Assembly: GCA_017650905.1 (NCBI GenBank)
Contig: JAGCDZ010000053.1
Span: 1 to 64,000 of the forward strand
DNA: 64,000 nucleotides
Reading direction: 5' to 3'
Origin: Prevotella sp.
GTDB lineage: Bacteria > Bacteroidota > Bacteroidia > Bacteroidales > Bacteroidaceae
A program made the position numbers and the translations under genes. This document shows positions 50,508 to 58,782 of this stretch, piece after piece. The notes below the pieces were generated by a model. It worked only from the letters and a program-made list of their open reading frames with translations, ran no database searches and had not been told where the DNA came from. Position 1 is the first letter of the stretch; each line of letters opens with the position of its first letter.

Positions 50508-50820
50508 ATATAACTAATCAGAATCCGCCCCTCTTCCATACCCAAAGGCACTGAAAGAGATACAGACTTCAAAATCAGGGCCAAAATAGTGAAACAAGTG
50601 TAACACCGAAACATTAGCAGAATTCAATATTCGGATTTAGTAGACAGAACGGTCTTCGGATGGAATTATTGAAATTGATACTCTATAGTATATATTTAAT
50701 TTTATATATATATTAATATATATAAGATAAGAGAATAGGTTACGATTCTACCCTTCTACATCCCCAACACCTCATGTTTCGATGTTTCATATGTTTCAGT
50801 TTCATTAAATCTTATACATA
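50508..50820. other. Gene-free stretch of 313 bases with repeats
   Basis: No coding frame of interest. It holds the 31-base sequence shared with the DUF3987 locus (50587-50617), a long A/T run of TATATA type (50685-50725), and four GTTTC units (50774-50800). This may be what remains of a lost gene next to DUF4248. Confidence 0.45.
50587..50617 (+). repeat. Second copy of the shared 30-base sequence
   Basis: TAGTGAAACAAGTGTAACAC followed by CGAAACATTAG, differing from 25248-25277 (minus strand) by two substitutions and one extra base. Confidence 0.6.
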
Positions 50821-50858
50821 AATAAAAAGCGCCACCAGATTTTTATCCAGTGGCGCTT
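50821..50858 (-). terminator. Terminator for the DUF4248 gene
   Basis: On the minus strand AAGCGCCAC (50858-50850), a 14-base loop, GTGGCGCTT (50835-50827), then TTTTATT. 9 bp perfect stem. Confidence 0.75.
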
Positions 50859-50944
50859 ATCAGAATGAAGAAATCGTATTATCAGAAAATAAGTGGCTCT
50901 TTTTAATTTGATTAATTTGACGGGCGTTTTGGGACGCCCGTCGG

Positions 50945-51157
50945 CTATGGTTCCCCCAGTTCAGAGTAGATAAGGGCGACTTGCGCGGGGGTGAAGGAGC
51001 GGGATCTGGAGGCAAGAAGCGGCGACAGGCGGGGATTTGTGAGAAGCCATTTGCGGAACTTGGCCCAGGCGGAGAGGGGCAGGAGATCGGGAAAATAGCG
51101 CTGAGCCAGAGCAGTACGGTTGAAAGATGTGGCATGAACGTTGTGATGGTTGTACAT
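50945..51157 (-). CDS. DUF4248 family protein
   Basis: 70-residue protein. The family pattern is visible: an LAQRYFP segment, a middle helix LSAWAKFRKWLLTNPRLSPLL, and the C-terminal FTPAQVALIYSELGEP, which is the DUF4248 hallmark. Members are small helical proteins that accompany HU-Ig, smalltalk and BT4734/DUF3987 genes in Bacteroidales; a winged-helix-like DNA-binding role is possible. It diverges from the HU gene and has its own consensus promoter. Confidence 0.85.
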   Translation of the reverse strand: MYNHHNVHATSFNRTALAQRYFPDLLPLSAWAKFRKWLLTNPRLSPLLASRSRSFTPAQVALIYSELGEP

Positions 51158-51203
51158 AAATAAGAAAGATTTTTAATGAGTTAAACATGTTTGATTTACA
51201 ATG

Positions 51204-51234
51204 CAAATTTACGCATTTTTTCGCGGAAAACCAA
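51204..51234 (-). promoter_or_regulatory. Promoter of the DUF4248 gene
   Basis: Minus strand TTG (51234-51232), 20-base spacer, TAAATTTG (51211-51204), 47 bases before the ATG. Confidence 0.7.
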
Positions 51235-51260
51235 ATTTTAGCAGCTTCCGGGCGCAACAA

Positions 51261-51300
51261 CTCGATAAAAGTCGATAAAACTCGACATAACTCGATAAGT
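51261..51300. repeat. Four 10-base repeats CTCGATAAAA between divergent promoters
   Basis: CTCGATAAAA, GTCGATAAAA, CTCGACATAA, CTCGATAAGT in exact 10-base register, one DNA turn each. They lie 17 bases upstream of the HU -7 box and 27 bases from the DUF4248 -33 box. A regulator would bind all four on one face of the helix. Confidence 0.7.
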
Positions 51301-51316
51301 GGGTTTCGGGATTTCG

Positions 51317-51324
51317 TAACTTTG
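51317..51324 (+). promoter_or_regulatory. HU-Ig gene -7 box
   Basis: TAACTTTG followed by C, 87 bases before the ATG. No TTG at -33; the repeats at 51261-51300 take that place. Confidence 0.65.
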
Positions 51325-51410
51325 CAGTGTATTTGAAGATACACTTCTCTTGCACACATTTGGATCCAGAGACTAATAAACATTATTACTAACCATTAAA
51401 AATTTAAAGT

Positions 51411-52340
51411 ATGATTGAACTTTACATTTCACAAAACAAGAACACTGCGAGTGAGGCATACGGTAAGTACTATCCTCGCGTGAGCTACAAGCAGACCTTG
51501 GGCATTCACGAAATGGCTGTACACATGGCAGAGCATAATACGCCCTTCTCAGAGGGAACCATCGAGGGTATCCTGCGAGACTTCGTGAAGTGCGTGCGTG
51601 AGCAGACGCTGAATGGCAACACCGTCAAGGTGGACAACCTCGCCATCTTCAAGGTGAGCGTGATTGGTAACGGCTGCAAGGAACTGTATGATCCTGCCAC
51701 CGACAAGACCATCACTGCCAGCATCGGTACCCTCGCCCGAACCGACAAGACCGGGCCTGCCGTACACAGTCTGAAGCTTCTGGCACAGGCCACGGGTGAG
51801 TACACCCGCGAGGAACTGAACAAGGACGGCAAGCTGGGCTGGACCGACAAGGCTGCTGCCGAGATCGCAGCTGTCAAGGCCGCTGCTCAGGGAGGCACCT
51901 CCCCCAGCCCGTCACAGGGCGGTGAGCAGGGTGGCAACGGCGGTGGCTCAGAATCCGGAAACGGTGGTAGCGGTTCGAACACGAATGGTGGAGCCTCCGG
52001 CTCGGGTAGCCAGAATCAGGGCGGTTCACAGGGTGGTGAGCAGAATCAGCCTACTGGCTTCGCGCTGACGATCAGCACCAGCGGTAGCGGTTCGGCTACT
52101 ATCAGCCACGATGGCAATGCTGTGACTTCGGGCGCAAGTCTGAATGAGGACGATGAGGTGGAGATCAGCATCACGCCTGCTGAGGACCAGGTGCCTACGG
52201 CTACCCTGAATGGCTCGGAAGTTGAGCTCACTGAATCAGATGGTGTGTATACCGGCAACTTCGCGATGCCCGCACAGGCCAGCACGCTGGTGATCAACAC
52301 GGGCACGGCTGAGGGTGATGACGGCTTCGACAAGGACTAA
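51411..52340 (+). CDS. HU-family DNA-binding protein with Gly-rich linker and Ig-like C-terminus (HU-HIG type)
   Basis: Residues 1-130 are a divergent HU/IHF-like fold (VSYKQTLGIHEMAVHMAEHN, FSEGTIEGILRDFVKCVREQTLNGNTVKVDNLAIFKVSVIG). Residues 150-225 are a low-complexity Gly/Ser/Gln/Asn linker, and 227-305 form an Ig-like beta domain (FALTISTSGSGSATISHDGN to AQASTLVINTG). The typical DNA-binding arm is poorly kept, as in other HIG proteins. It is followed after 16 bases by smalltalk. DNA binding is the family expectation; the exact role is unknown. Confidence 0.88.
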   Translation: MIELYISQNKNTASEAYGKYYPRVSYKQTLGIHEMAVHMAEHNTPFSEGTIEGILRDFVKCVREQTLNGNTVKVDNLAIFKVSVIGNGCKELYDPATDKTITASIGTLARTDKTGPAVHSLKLLAQATGEYTREELNKDGKLGWTDKAAAEIAAVKAAAQGGTSPSPSQGGEQGGNGGGSESGNGGSGSNTNGGASGSGSQNQGGSQGGEQNQPTGFALTISTSGSGSATISHDGNAVTSGASLNEDDEVEISITPAEDQVPTATLNGSEVELTESDGVYTGNFAMPAQASTLVINTGTAEGDDGFDKD

Positions 52341-52356
52341 CGAAAGGAGGTGACCT

Positions 52357-52470
52357 ATGAAGAAGCGGGTGATTGAGATTGCGGTGAAGGTAGTAGTAGC
52401 CGCACTCACGGCCTTCCTGACGGCCATTACGACTACGAGCTGCATGGGACGAGGCCCCCTGACATTCTAA
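52357..52470 (+). CDS. Smalltalk microprotein
   Basis: 37 residues beginning MKKRVIEIAVKVVVAALTA and ending TTTSCMGRGPLTF. This is the pattern of the Bacteroidales 'smalltalk' family found right after HU-Ig genes. The ribosome site AAGGAGGTGA (52344-52353) is very strong and well placed. A basic start, a hydrophobic helix and a Cys near the end suggest a small membrane peptide. Function unknown. Confidence 0.85.
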   Translation: MKKRVIEIAVKVVVAALTAFLTAITTTSCMGRGPLTF

Positions 52471-52585
52471 AGATTCGGACCGACATCGATGAAGATGCCG
52501 GCCCGATTATATAACGGAGGGACGGCGCATTTGATATAATAAAAGAACCGACCCTCTGATATATAGATTGGAATCTAAAGAATTG

Positions 52586-53170
52586 CTAATAACATAGTTT
52601 AAGTGAGTAACCAAATAGATTCATCACCCATTCGCAGAATGCATTGTTTCCTCCCGAGTAGATGCATAAACCCTGCTTATCTACTTCGAAGCGAACTTCT
52701 GACGTATTGCTGCACCATTCGTTTATATTGTCAATACTGACGCTTGTGGGGTCGGCCGAGGGGTTGCCGGAAGTGTGCCCATCAGCCCATTCGCCACCCT
52801 TGGCTGAGATGAAATAGTAGCCAGCGGTAGTCACGATCTTCAGATGATAATTCTCTTCTGTCAATCCAGACTTTGGCGTCATCTGTGCCCACACACCGAG
52901 TTGAGCGGGCAGTGTGGTGGTCTTCCATTGCTTTTTCCACTCCTTGGTAGTCATCCGCTCCGTGGCCTCCTTACCATTCACGTCGAGGTAGTGTACAATG
53001 ATGTCGGCCACCTTCAGCACGTCGTCAGACACCATCACATGGCACAGAGCCTCCATCGTGTCTTTCTGCGCGTCATCCTCATCTTTGTCATCACCGCAGG
53101 CCATCAGTGCCCCGGCAGTCAGGCCGCAAAATAAGATGGCGGCCATCATCCATAAAAGATTCTTTTTCAT
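52586..53170 (-). CDS. Hypothetical lipoprotein
   Basis: 194 residues with lipoprotein signal MKKNLLWMMAAILFCGLTAG and lipobox LMAC (Cys25). An acidic linker (GDDKDEDDAQKD) follows, then a beta-rich domain with KWKKQWKTTTLPAQLGVW-like strands, YYFISAKGGEWADG and an end of aromatic residues. No family recognised. Its transcript starts about 165 bases upstream and includes the odd leader at 53201-53335. Confidence 0.65.
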   Translation of the reverse strand: MKKNLLWMMAAILFCGLTAGALMACGDDKDEDDAQKDTMEALCHVMVSDDVLKVADIIVHYLDVNGKEATERMTTKEWKKQWKTTTLPAQLGVWAQMTPKSGLTEENYHLKIVTTAGYYFISAKGGEWADGHTSGNPSADPTSVSIDNINEWCSNTSEVRFEVDKQGLCIYSGGNNAFCEWVMNLFGYSLKLCY

Positions 53171-53200
53171 AATTGTATTTTATCTGATTCTTGTTTATTC

Positions 53201-53335
53201 TTATACATCAGTCACATTAGTCGCAGGCCAGGCGCTTGGTATGACTCAGCCACCTATCTCCGCGGCTACCGTATTGATAGCCAACATGTTATATGTCGAA
53301 ATTCCCATATTTACGTATAGGTTTTTCGCATTCAT
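53201..53335 (-). other. Transcribed leader with a coding-like frame interrupted by TGA
   Basis: ATG at 53335 begins 29 codons (MNAKNLYVNMGISTYNMLAI then NTVAAEIGG) to TGA at 53248-53246, then 14 further sense codons (VIPSAWPATNVTDV) to TAA at 53203-53201, in the same frame. The ATG is 5 bases from the -7 box, so translation would be leaderless. GGCTA/TAGCC can pair within it. It may be a leader peptide, a decayed gene or a structured RNA that looks like a gene. Confidence 0.45.
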
Positions 53336-53339
53336 ATTG

Positions 53340-53347
53340 CAAAGATA
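53340..53347 (-). promoter_or_regulatory. -7 box for the leader and lipoprotein gene
   Basis: TATCTTTG on the minus strand; TTG at 53368-53366 with an 18-base spacer. The start of transcription falls near the leader ATG. Confidence 0.6.
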
Positions 53348-53439
53348 AGCAAAACCTCAATAAAACAAAATTTTTGCGGGAAAATGTGAATTGACGCAAA
53401 GGTTTGCGTGGATTTTTCGCGTTATACGACGTTAAAGAT

Positions 53440-53470
53440 TTGGAAATGTTGCAGATATTTGCTATCTTTG
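53440..53470 (+). promoter_or_regulatory. uxaB-uvrA promoter
   Basis: TTG (53440-53442), 20-base spacer, TATCTTTG (53463-53470), 39 bases before the uxaB ATG. Divergent from the lipoprotein promoter. Confidence 0.8.
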
Positions 53471-53509
53471 CAGTCGCAAATAAAAATCACATTAAAACAA
53501 TATTTAAAA

Positions 53510-54949
53510 ATGAAACCGCTAAACAAACAATTCGCTCCCAAGAGCGTGATGCCTGAAAAGGTGATTCAGTTCGGAGAGGGTAACTTCCTCCGCGCATTCG
53601 TAGATTGGATTATCTGGAACATGGACCAGAAGACCGACTTCAACGGCTCGGTCGTCGTGGTGCAGCCCATCGAGAAGGGTATGGTGGAATGGCTGAACGG
53701 CCAGGACTGCCTGTACCACGTGAATCTGCAAGGCCGCGAGAACGGCAAGCCCGTGAACACACTGGAGCGTATCGACGTGATCAGCCGTGCGCTGAACCCC
53801 TATAGCCAGAACGATGCCTTCATGGCTCTGGCCGACCAGCCTGAGATCCGCTTCGTGATATCGAACACCACCGAGGCCGGTATCGCCTTCGATCCCACCT
53901 GCAAGCTCGACGACAAACCTGCTTCGAGCTATCCCGGCAAGCTGGTGCAGCTGCTCTATCGCCGCTACAAGACCTTCAACGGCGACATGTCGAAGGGCCT
54001 GATTATCTTCCCCTGCGAGCTGATCTTCCTCAACGGCCACGTGCTGAAGGAGTGCATCTATAAATATATCGACCTGTGGAACCTGGGCGCCGACTTCAAG
54101 AAGTGGTTCGAAGAGGCCTGCGGCGTGTATGCCACCCTCGTAGACCGCATTGTGCCGGGCTTCCCCCGCAAGGAGATTGCAGAGATCCAGGAGAAGATCT
54201 CGTATCGCGACAACCTCGTGGTTCAGGCCGAGAACTTCCACCTCTGGGTGATCGAGGCCCCAAAGGAAGTGGCCAAGGAGTTCCCCGCCGACAAGGCTGG
54301 TCTGCACGTGCTGTTCGTGCCATCAGAGGAGCCTTACCACAAGCGTAAGGTGACGCTGCTGAACGGCCCGCACACCGTGTTGAGCCCTGTGGCATTCCTC
54401 AGTGGCGTGAATATCGTGCGCGATGCCTGCAACCATGAGGTGATCGGCAAGTATATCCATAAGGTGCAGTTCGACGAGCTGATGCAGACGCTCGACCTGC
54501 CGATAGACGAGCTGGAGAAGTTTGCCGGCGACGTGCTGGAGCGCTTCGACAACCCGTATGTCGACCATCAGGTGACATCGATCATGCTGAACTCGTTCCC
54601 GAAGTTCCAGGCCCGCGACCTGCCCGGCGTGAAGACCTATCTGGAGCGCAAGGGCGAGCTGCCTAAGGGCCTCGTGTTCGGTCTGGCCGCTATTATTACC
54701 TATTATAAAGGGGGCAAGCGTGCCGACGGCGTGGACATCATCCCCAACGATGATCCGAAGATCATGCAGCTGCTCGCCGACCTCTGGGCTACCGGCGACA
54801 CGCAGAAGGTGGCCGACGGTGTGCTCGGCGCAGAGTTCATCTGGCAGGAGAACCTGAACAAGATTCCCGGCCTGAACCTGATGGTGAAGCAGGATCTCGA
54901 GCTCATCCAGAGCGTCGGCATGCTCGAAGCCGTGAAGTCAATCCTTTAA
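53510..54949 (+). CDS. uxaB: Tagaturonate reductase
   Basis: Reduces D-tagaturonate to D-altronate in galacturonate (pectin) breakdown, using NADH. Start at MKPLNKQFAPKSVMPEKVIQFGEGNFLRAF, with the Rossmann-type start FGEGNFLRAFVDWII. It has the mannitol-dehydrogenase-family signature KRKVTLLNGPHTVLSPVAFLSG and the C-terminal helical domain (FPKFQARDLPGV). 479 residues, normal for UxaB. It is not in a pectin cluster here; the next gene, uvrA, begins in the stop codon (TAATG). Confidence 0.9.
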   Translation: MKPLNKQFAPKSVMPEKVIQFGEGNFLRAFVDWIIWNMDQKTDFNGSVVVVQPIEKGMVEWLNGQDCLYHVNLQGRENGKPVNTLERIDVISRALNPYSQNDAFMALADQPEIRFVISNTTEAGIAFDPTCKLDDKPASSYPGKLVQLLYRRYKTFNGDMSKGLIIFPCELIFLNGHVLKECIYKYIDLWNLGADFKKWFEEACGVYATLVDRIVPGFPRKEIAEIQEKISYRDNLVVQAENFHLWVIEAPKEVAKEFPADKAGLHVLFVPSEEPYHKRKVTLLNGPHTVLSPVAFLSGVNIVRDACNHEVIGKYIHKVQFDELMQTLDLPIDELEKFAGDVLERFDNPYVDHQVTSIMLNSFPKFQARDLPGVKTYLERKGELPKGLVFGLAAIITYYKGGKRADGVDIIPNDDPKIMQLLADLWATGDTQKVADGVLGAEFIWQENLNKIPGLNLMVKQDLELIQSVGMLEAVKSIL

Positions 54950-57756
54950 TGAGCGATTACATTGAAATCAAGGGGGCGAAGGTCAATAATCTGAAGAACA
55001 TTGACGTAAAGATTCCCCGAAACCAATTCACAGTGATTGCCGGAGTCAGTGGCTCCGGTAAATCATCTCTGGCCTTCGACACACTGTATGCCGAAGGTCA
55101 GAGGCGTTATGTAGAGAGTTTGTCGAGTTATGCCCGACAGTTCCTCGGCCGCATGAACAAGCCCGAGTGTGATTTCATCCGCGGCATCCCTCCTGCCATC
55201 GCCATCGAGCAGAAGGTCATCGCCCGCAATCCCCGCAGTACCGTAGGCACAACGACCGAGATCTACGACTATCTGCGCATGCTCTTTGCCCGTATCGGGC
55301 ATACCTTCTCGCCCGTCAGCGGCCAAGAGGTGAAGAAGCACTCGACGGAAGATGTGGTGCAGAAGACGCTGGAATACTCGAAGGGTACGCGCTTTGTGGT
55401 GATGGCGCCCATCCATGTGCCGGAGGGCAGAACGCTGACGCAGCAACTGAAAGCATTTATCCTGGAGGGCTATGCGAGGATATACGCAGAGGGCGATTTC
55501 GTGAGGATTGATGATTATCTTGATAGCGAGACCAGGCAGGATAGCCAGGATGATCTCTACCTCGTCATCGACCGTATGTCGGTGGATGATTCGAAGGATG
55601 CTATCGCCCGACTGGTGGACTCGGCAGAAACCGCCTTCTTCGAGGGCAATGGTGAACTGCGGCTGATGTTCCCGCCATCGAATATCTGCTATGACTTCTC
55701 GCAGCGCTTCGAGGCCGACGGCATCACATTCGAAGAGCCTACGGACATCCTCTTTTCCTTCAATTCGCCAGCAGGAGCCTGTCCTGAATGTCAGGGCTTC
55801 GGCAGTGTGATTGGCATCGACGAACGGCTGGTCATCCCCAATACCACCCTCAGCGTCTACGACGGCTGCGTGGTGTGCTGGCACGGGGAGAAGATGAAAG
55901 AGTGGAAGGACTGGTTCTGCCGGCATGCGGCGAAAGACGACTTCCCCATCTTCGAGCCTTACATGAACTTGAGCCGTCAGCAGAAAGACTGGCTCTGGCA
56001 CGGACTGCCCTCAGACAAGGGCAAGACTGAGAAGCCTTGTATCGACGAGTTCTTCCAGATGGTGAAGGACAATCAGTACAAGATACAATATCGGGTGATG
56101 ATGGCCCGGTATCGTGGAAAAACCACTTGTCCCGTGTGTCACGGAACCCGTCTGAAGCCTGAGGCAGAGTATGTGAAGATTGACGGCCACAGCATCACCA
56201 ACCTGGTGCAGATGCCGGTTATCAGACTCAAGGAATGGTTCGACAACCTGCAGCTCAACGAGCATGATGCGGAGGTCGGCAAACGCCTGCTGACGGAGAT
56301 CCGGTCGCGCATCCAGTTCCTGTTGAATGTAGGTCTGGGCTATCTGACACTCAACCGCCTCTCGAATTCGCTCAGCGGCGGTGAGAGCCAGCGCATCAAT
56401 CTGTGTACCTCGCTTGGCAGCAGTCTCGTAGGCTCGCTATATATCCTCGATGAGCCCTCGATAGGCCTGCATTCGAGAGATACCAACCGGCTGATACGCG
56501 TATTGCGGGAACTGCAGTCGCTGGGCAATACGGTGGTAGTGGTGGAGCATGACGAGGAAATCATGCGGGCCGCTGACTATCTGATAGATGTAGGCCCCGA
56601 TGCAGGAAGGCTCGGGGGAGAGATTGTGTTCGAGGGGAGCGCGGAGAGCTTATCAAGCCAAGATAGCCTGACTAGCCAGACCAGAAGCCATACGGTGAGA
56701 TATCTGCTCCATCAGGAGGAGATTCCCGTGCCCAAGAGCCGGAGGCCCTGGAACCTGCATATCGATGTCAAGGGAGCCAGGATGAACAACCTCAGAGGCA
56801 TTGACGTAACGATTCCACTCAATGTGATGACGGTTGTAACAGGCGTCTCAGGAAGCGGTAAGTCGAGTCTGATCAAAGGCATCCTCTACCCTGCCCTGAA
56901 GCGTCATATCGGCGACGTCTGCGATGCTCCAGGCGAATATCTGGGCTTAGGTGGCGACATCGATGCCATCAAGCGCATCGAGTTTGTTGACCAGAGTCCG
57001 ATAGGCAAAAGCTCACGTTCGAATCCCGCCACCTACGTGAAGGCCTACGATGCCATCCGCGAGCTGTTTGCCGAGCAGCCCTTGTCGAAACAGATGGGCT
57101 ATACGGCGCAGTATTTCTCCTTTAATGCCGACGGCGGACGGTGCGATGAGTGTAAGGGAGCGGGCGTCATCACGGTGGAGATGCAATTCATGGCCGACCT
57201 CGTGCTGGAATGTGAAGCCTGTCACGGACACCGATTCAAGCACGACATCCTCGATGTGAGATTCGAGGGGCTGAACATCGACGATGTGCTGAACCTGACC
57301 ATCTCAGAGGCCTTGGAGTTCTTTGCAGCGCATCATCAAGACGCAATCGTCAAGCGCCTGAAGGCCTTGAACGACGTGGGTCTGGGCTATATCAAGCTCG
57401 GTCAGAGTTCCTCCACGCTCTCAGGTGGTGAGAACCAGCGCGTGAAACTCGCCTATTATATCAATCAGGAGAAGCAGGAGCCTACCCTCTTTATCTTTGA
57501 CGAGCCGACCACCGGTCTGCACTTCCATGATATCAAAAGGCTGCTGAACTCATTTGAGGCATTGATCTCACGCGGACACAGTATCCTGATCATCGAACAT
57601 AATATGGAGGTGATTAAATGCGCTGACCACGTGATAGACCTGGGACCAGACGGCGGTGACAGAGGCGGCAATCTCGTTGTGGCAGGAACGCCCGAAGAGG
57701 TGGCAAAATGCGAAGGCAGTTTCACAGGACAATACCTGAAAGAAAAATTAAAATAA
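54949..57756 (+). CDS. uvrA: Excinuclease ABC subunit A (variant zinc module)
   Basis: Damage sensor of nucleotide excision repair, with two ABC ATPase halves. Walker A in GVSGSGKSSLAFD and GVSGSGKSSLIKG; signatures LSGGESQRINL and LSGGENQRVKL; zinc-hook pieces CPVCHGTRLKPEA, CDECKGAG and CEACHGHRFKHD. The first zinc finger is incomplete: only ACPEC near residues 277-280 remains and the CxxC expected about 20 residues earlier is EADGI. Residues near 568-576 come from short AGCC-rich repeats. 935 residues, usual length. This may be a second UvrA type in the genome. Confidence 0.9.
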   Translation: MSDYIEIKGAKVNNLKNIDVKIPRNQFTVIAGVSGSGKSSLAFDTLYAEGQRRYVESLSSYARQFLGRMNKPECDFIRGIPPAIAIEQKVIARNPRSTVGTTTEIYDYLRMLFARIGHTFSPVSGQEVKKHSTEDVVQKTLEYSKGTRFVVMAPIHVPEGRTLTQQLKAFILEGYARIYAEGDFVRIDDYLDSETRQDSQDDLYLVIDRMSVDDSKDAIARLVDSAETAFFEGNGELRLMFPPSNICYDFSQRFEADGITFEEPTDILFSFNSPAGACPECQGFGSVIGIDERLVIPNTTLSVYDGCVVCWHGEKMKEWKDWFCRHAAKDDFPIFEPYMNLSRQQKDWLWHGLPSDKGKTEKPCIDEFFQMVKDNQYKIQYRVMMARYRGKTTCPVCHGTRLKPEAEYVKIDGHSITNLVQMPVIRLKEWFDNLQLNEHDAEVGKRLLTEIRSRIQFLLNVGLGYLTLNRLSNSLSGGESQRINLCTSLGSSLVGSLYILDEPSIGLHSRDTNRLIRVLRELQSLGNTVVVVEHDEEIMRAADYLIDVGPDAGRLGGEIVFEGSAESLSSQDSLTSQTRSHTVRYLLHQEEIPVPKSRRPWNLHIDVKGARMNNLRGIDVTIPLNVMTVVTGVSGSGKSSLIKGILYPALKRHIGDVCDAPGEYLGLGGDIDAIKRIEFVDQSPIGKSSRSNPATYVKAYDAIRELFAEQPLSKQMGYTAQYFSFNADGGRCDECKGAGVITVEMQFMADLVLECEACHGHRFKHDILDVRFEGLNIDDVLNLTISEALEFFAAHHQDAIVKRLKALNDVGLGYIKLGQSSSTLSGGENQRVKLAYYINQEKQEPTLFIFDEPTTGLHFHDIKRLLNSFEALISRGHSILIIEHNMEVIKCADHVIDLGPDGGDRGGNLVVAGTPEEVAKCEGSFTGQYLKEKLK

Positions 57757-57791
57757 ATGTTAAAAAGAGAACAACGTATTGATATTTTTCG

Positions 57792-57799
57792 TAACTTTG
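57792..57799 (+). promoter_or_regulatory. -7 box of the primary sigma factor gene
   Basis: TAACTTTG followed by C, 71 bases before the ATG. No consensus TTG at -33. Confidence 0.55.
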
Positions 57800-57870
57800 C
57801 ACCGCTTTTGTAGATAGTTTTAGGATATTAGTTTGAGAATCAATCAGTTAGTAAGGATTTAGGTAAAAAG

Positions 57871-58743
57871 ATGAGGCAATTAAAAATTCAGAAAAGTATC
57901 ACAAACCGTTCGAGTGAGGCACTCGACAAATACCTTGTAGAAATCGGTCGTGCACCTTTGATTTCCATTGATGAGGAAATCGAGCTTGCCCAGAAGATCC
58001 GCAAGGGAGGTCCGGAAGGAGAACGTGCAAAAGAGAAGTTGGTGACTGCCAACCTCCGCTTTGTCGTATCCGTTGCCAAGCAGTATCAGCATCAGGGTCT
58101 GACCCTGACCGACCTGATTGACGAAGGTAACATCGGACTGATCAAGGCCGCTCAGAAGTTTGATGAGACTCGCGGATTTAAGTTCATTTCATACGCTGTG
58201 TGGTGGATTCGTCAGAGCATTCTCCAGGCCATTGCAGAGCAGAGCCGTATCGTTCGTCTTCCCTTGAATCAGGTAGGTTCTCTGAACAAGATCAATCATG
58301 AGATCAACAAGTTCGAGCAGGAGCATCAGCGTCATCCCTCTGTATCGGAGCTGGCAGAGGCCACTTCTATCGACGAGGAAAAGATCGGCCAGTCTATGCA
58401 GGCTGACAGTCACCACGTGAGTATCGACGCCCCCTTCCAGGATGGCGAGGACAACTGTATGCTCGATGTGATGGCCAGCGGTGATGACAGCCGTACCGAC
58501 CGTCAGGTGGATCATGAGTCGATGGCACTCGAGTTGAATAATGTATTGAACAAGGTGCTGAAGGAGCGCGAGATTACCATTATCCGCGAGTGTTTCGGTA
58601 TCGGATGTCACGAGAAAGGTCTTGAGGAGATTGGCGACCAGCTTGGTCTGACGCGTGAGCGCGTGCGCCAGATCCGCGAGAAGAGCATCGCCAAACTGCG
58701 TGACTCGGGCAATGCGAAAATTTTAATGAAATATTTAGGCTAA
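57871..58743 (+). CDS. rpoD: Primary sigma factor (RpoD/sigma-ABfr type)
   Basis: 290-residue primary sigma factor of the compact Bacteroidetes form, lacking region 1.1 and the large non-conserved insert. Region 1.2 ALDKYLVEIGRAPLISIDEEIELAQKI, region 2 with FISYAVWWIRQSILQAIAEQSR, region 3 at VSELAEATSIDEEKIGQ, and region 4 with GLEEIGDQLGLTRERVRQIREKSIAKLR. It should recognise the TTG/TAnnTTTG promoters listed here. Stands alone between uvrA and the outer-membrane gene. Confidence 0.93.
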   Translation: MRQLKIQKSITNRSSEALDKYLVEIGRAPLISIDEEIELAQKIRKGGPEGERAKEKLVTANLRFVVSVAKQYQHQGLTLTDLIDEGNIGLIKAAQKFDETRGFKFISYAVWWIRQSILQAIAEQSRIVRLPLNQVGSLNKINHEINKFEQEHQRHPSVSELAEATSIDEEKIGQSMQADSHHVSIDAPFQDGEDNCMLDVMASGDDSRTDRQVDHESMALELNNVLNKVLKEREITIIRECFGIGCHEKGLEEIGDQLGLTRERVRQIREKSIAKLRDSGNAKILMKYLG

Positions 58744-58748
58744 AATTT

Positions 58749-58777
58749 TTGCAGCTCCAAAAATATTTGTACCTTTG
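58749..58777 (+). promoter_or_regulatory. Promoter of the outer-membrane protein gene
   Basis: TTG (58749-58751), 18-base spacer, TACCTTTG (58770-58777). The expected transcription start is at or next to the GTG at 58783. Confidence 0.6.
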
Positions 58778-58782
58778 GGGCT

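Noticed and set aside
51261..51300. CTCGATAAAA repeats as a CRISPR array
   Set aside because: Units are 10 bases long and directly adjacent with no spacers.
53246..53248. TGA in the 53201-53335 leader as a selenocysteine codon
   Set aside because: No convincing hairpin of SECIS type follows it directly and no selenoprotein context is visible.
56641..56695. AGCC-rich stretch in uvrA as another mobile insertion
   Set aside because: It encodes a Ser/Gln-rich linker where UvrA proteins vary in length, and the repeat units are too degenerate to support an insertion.
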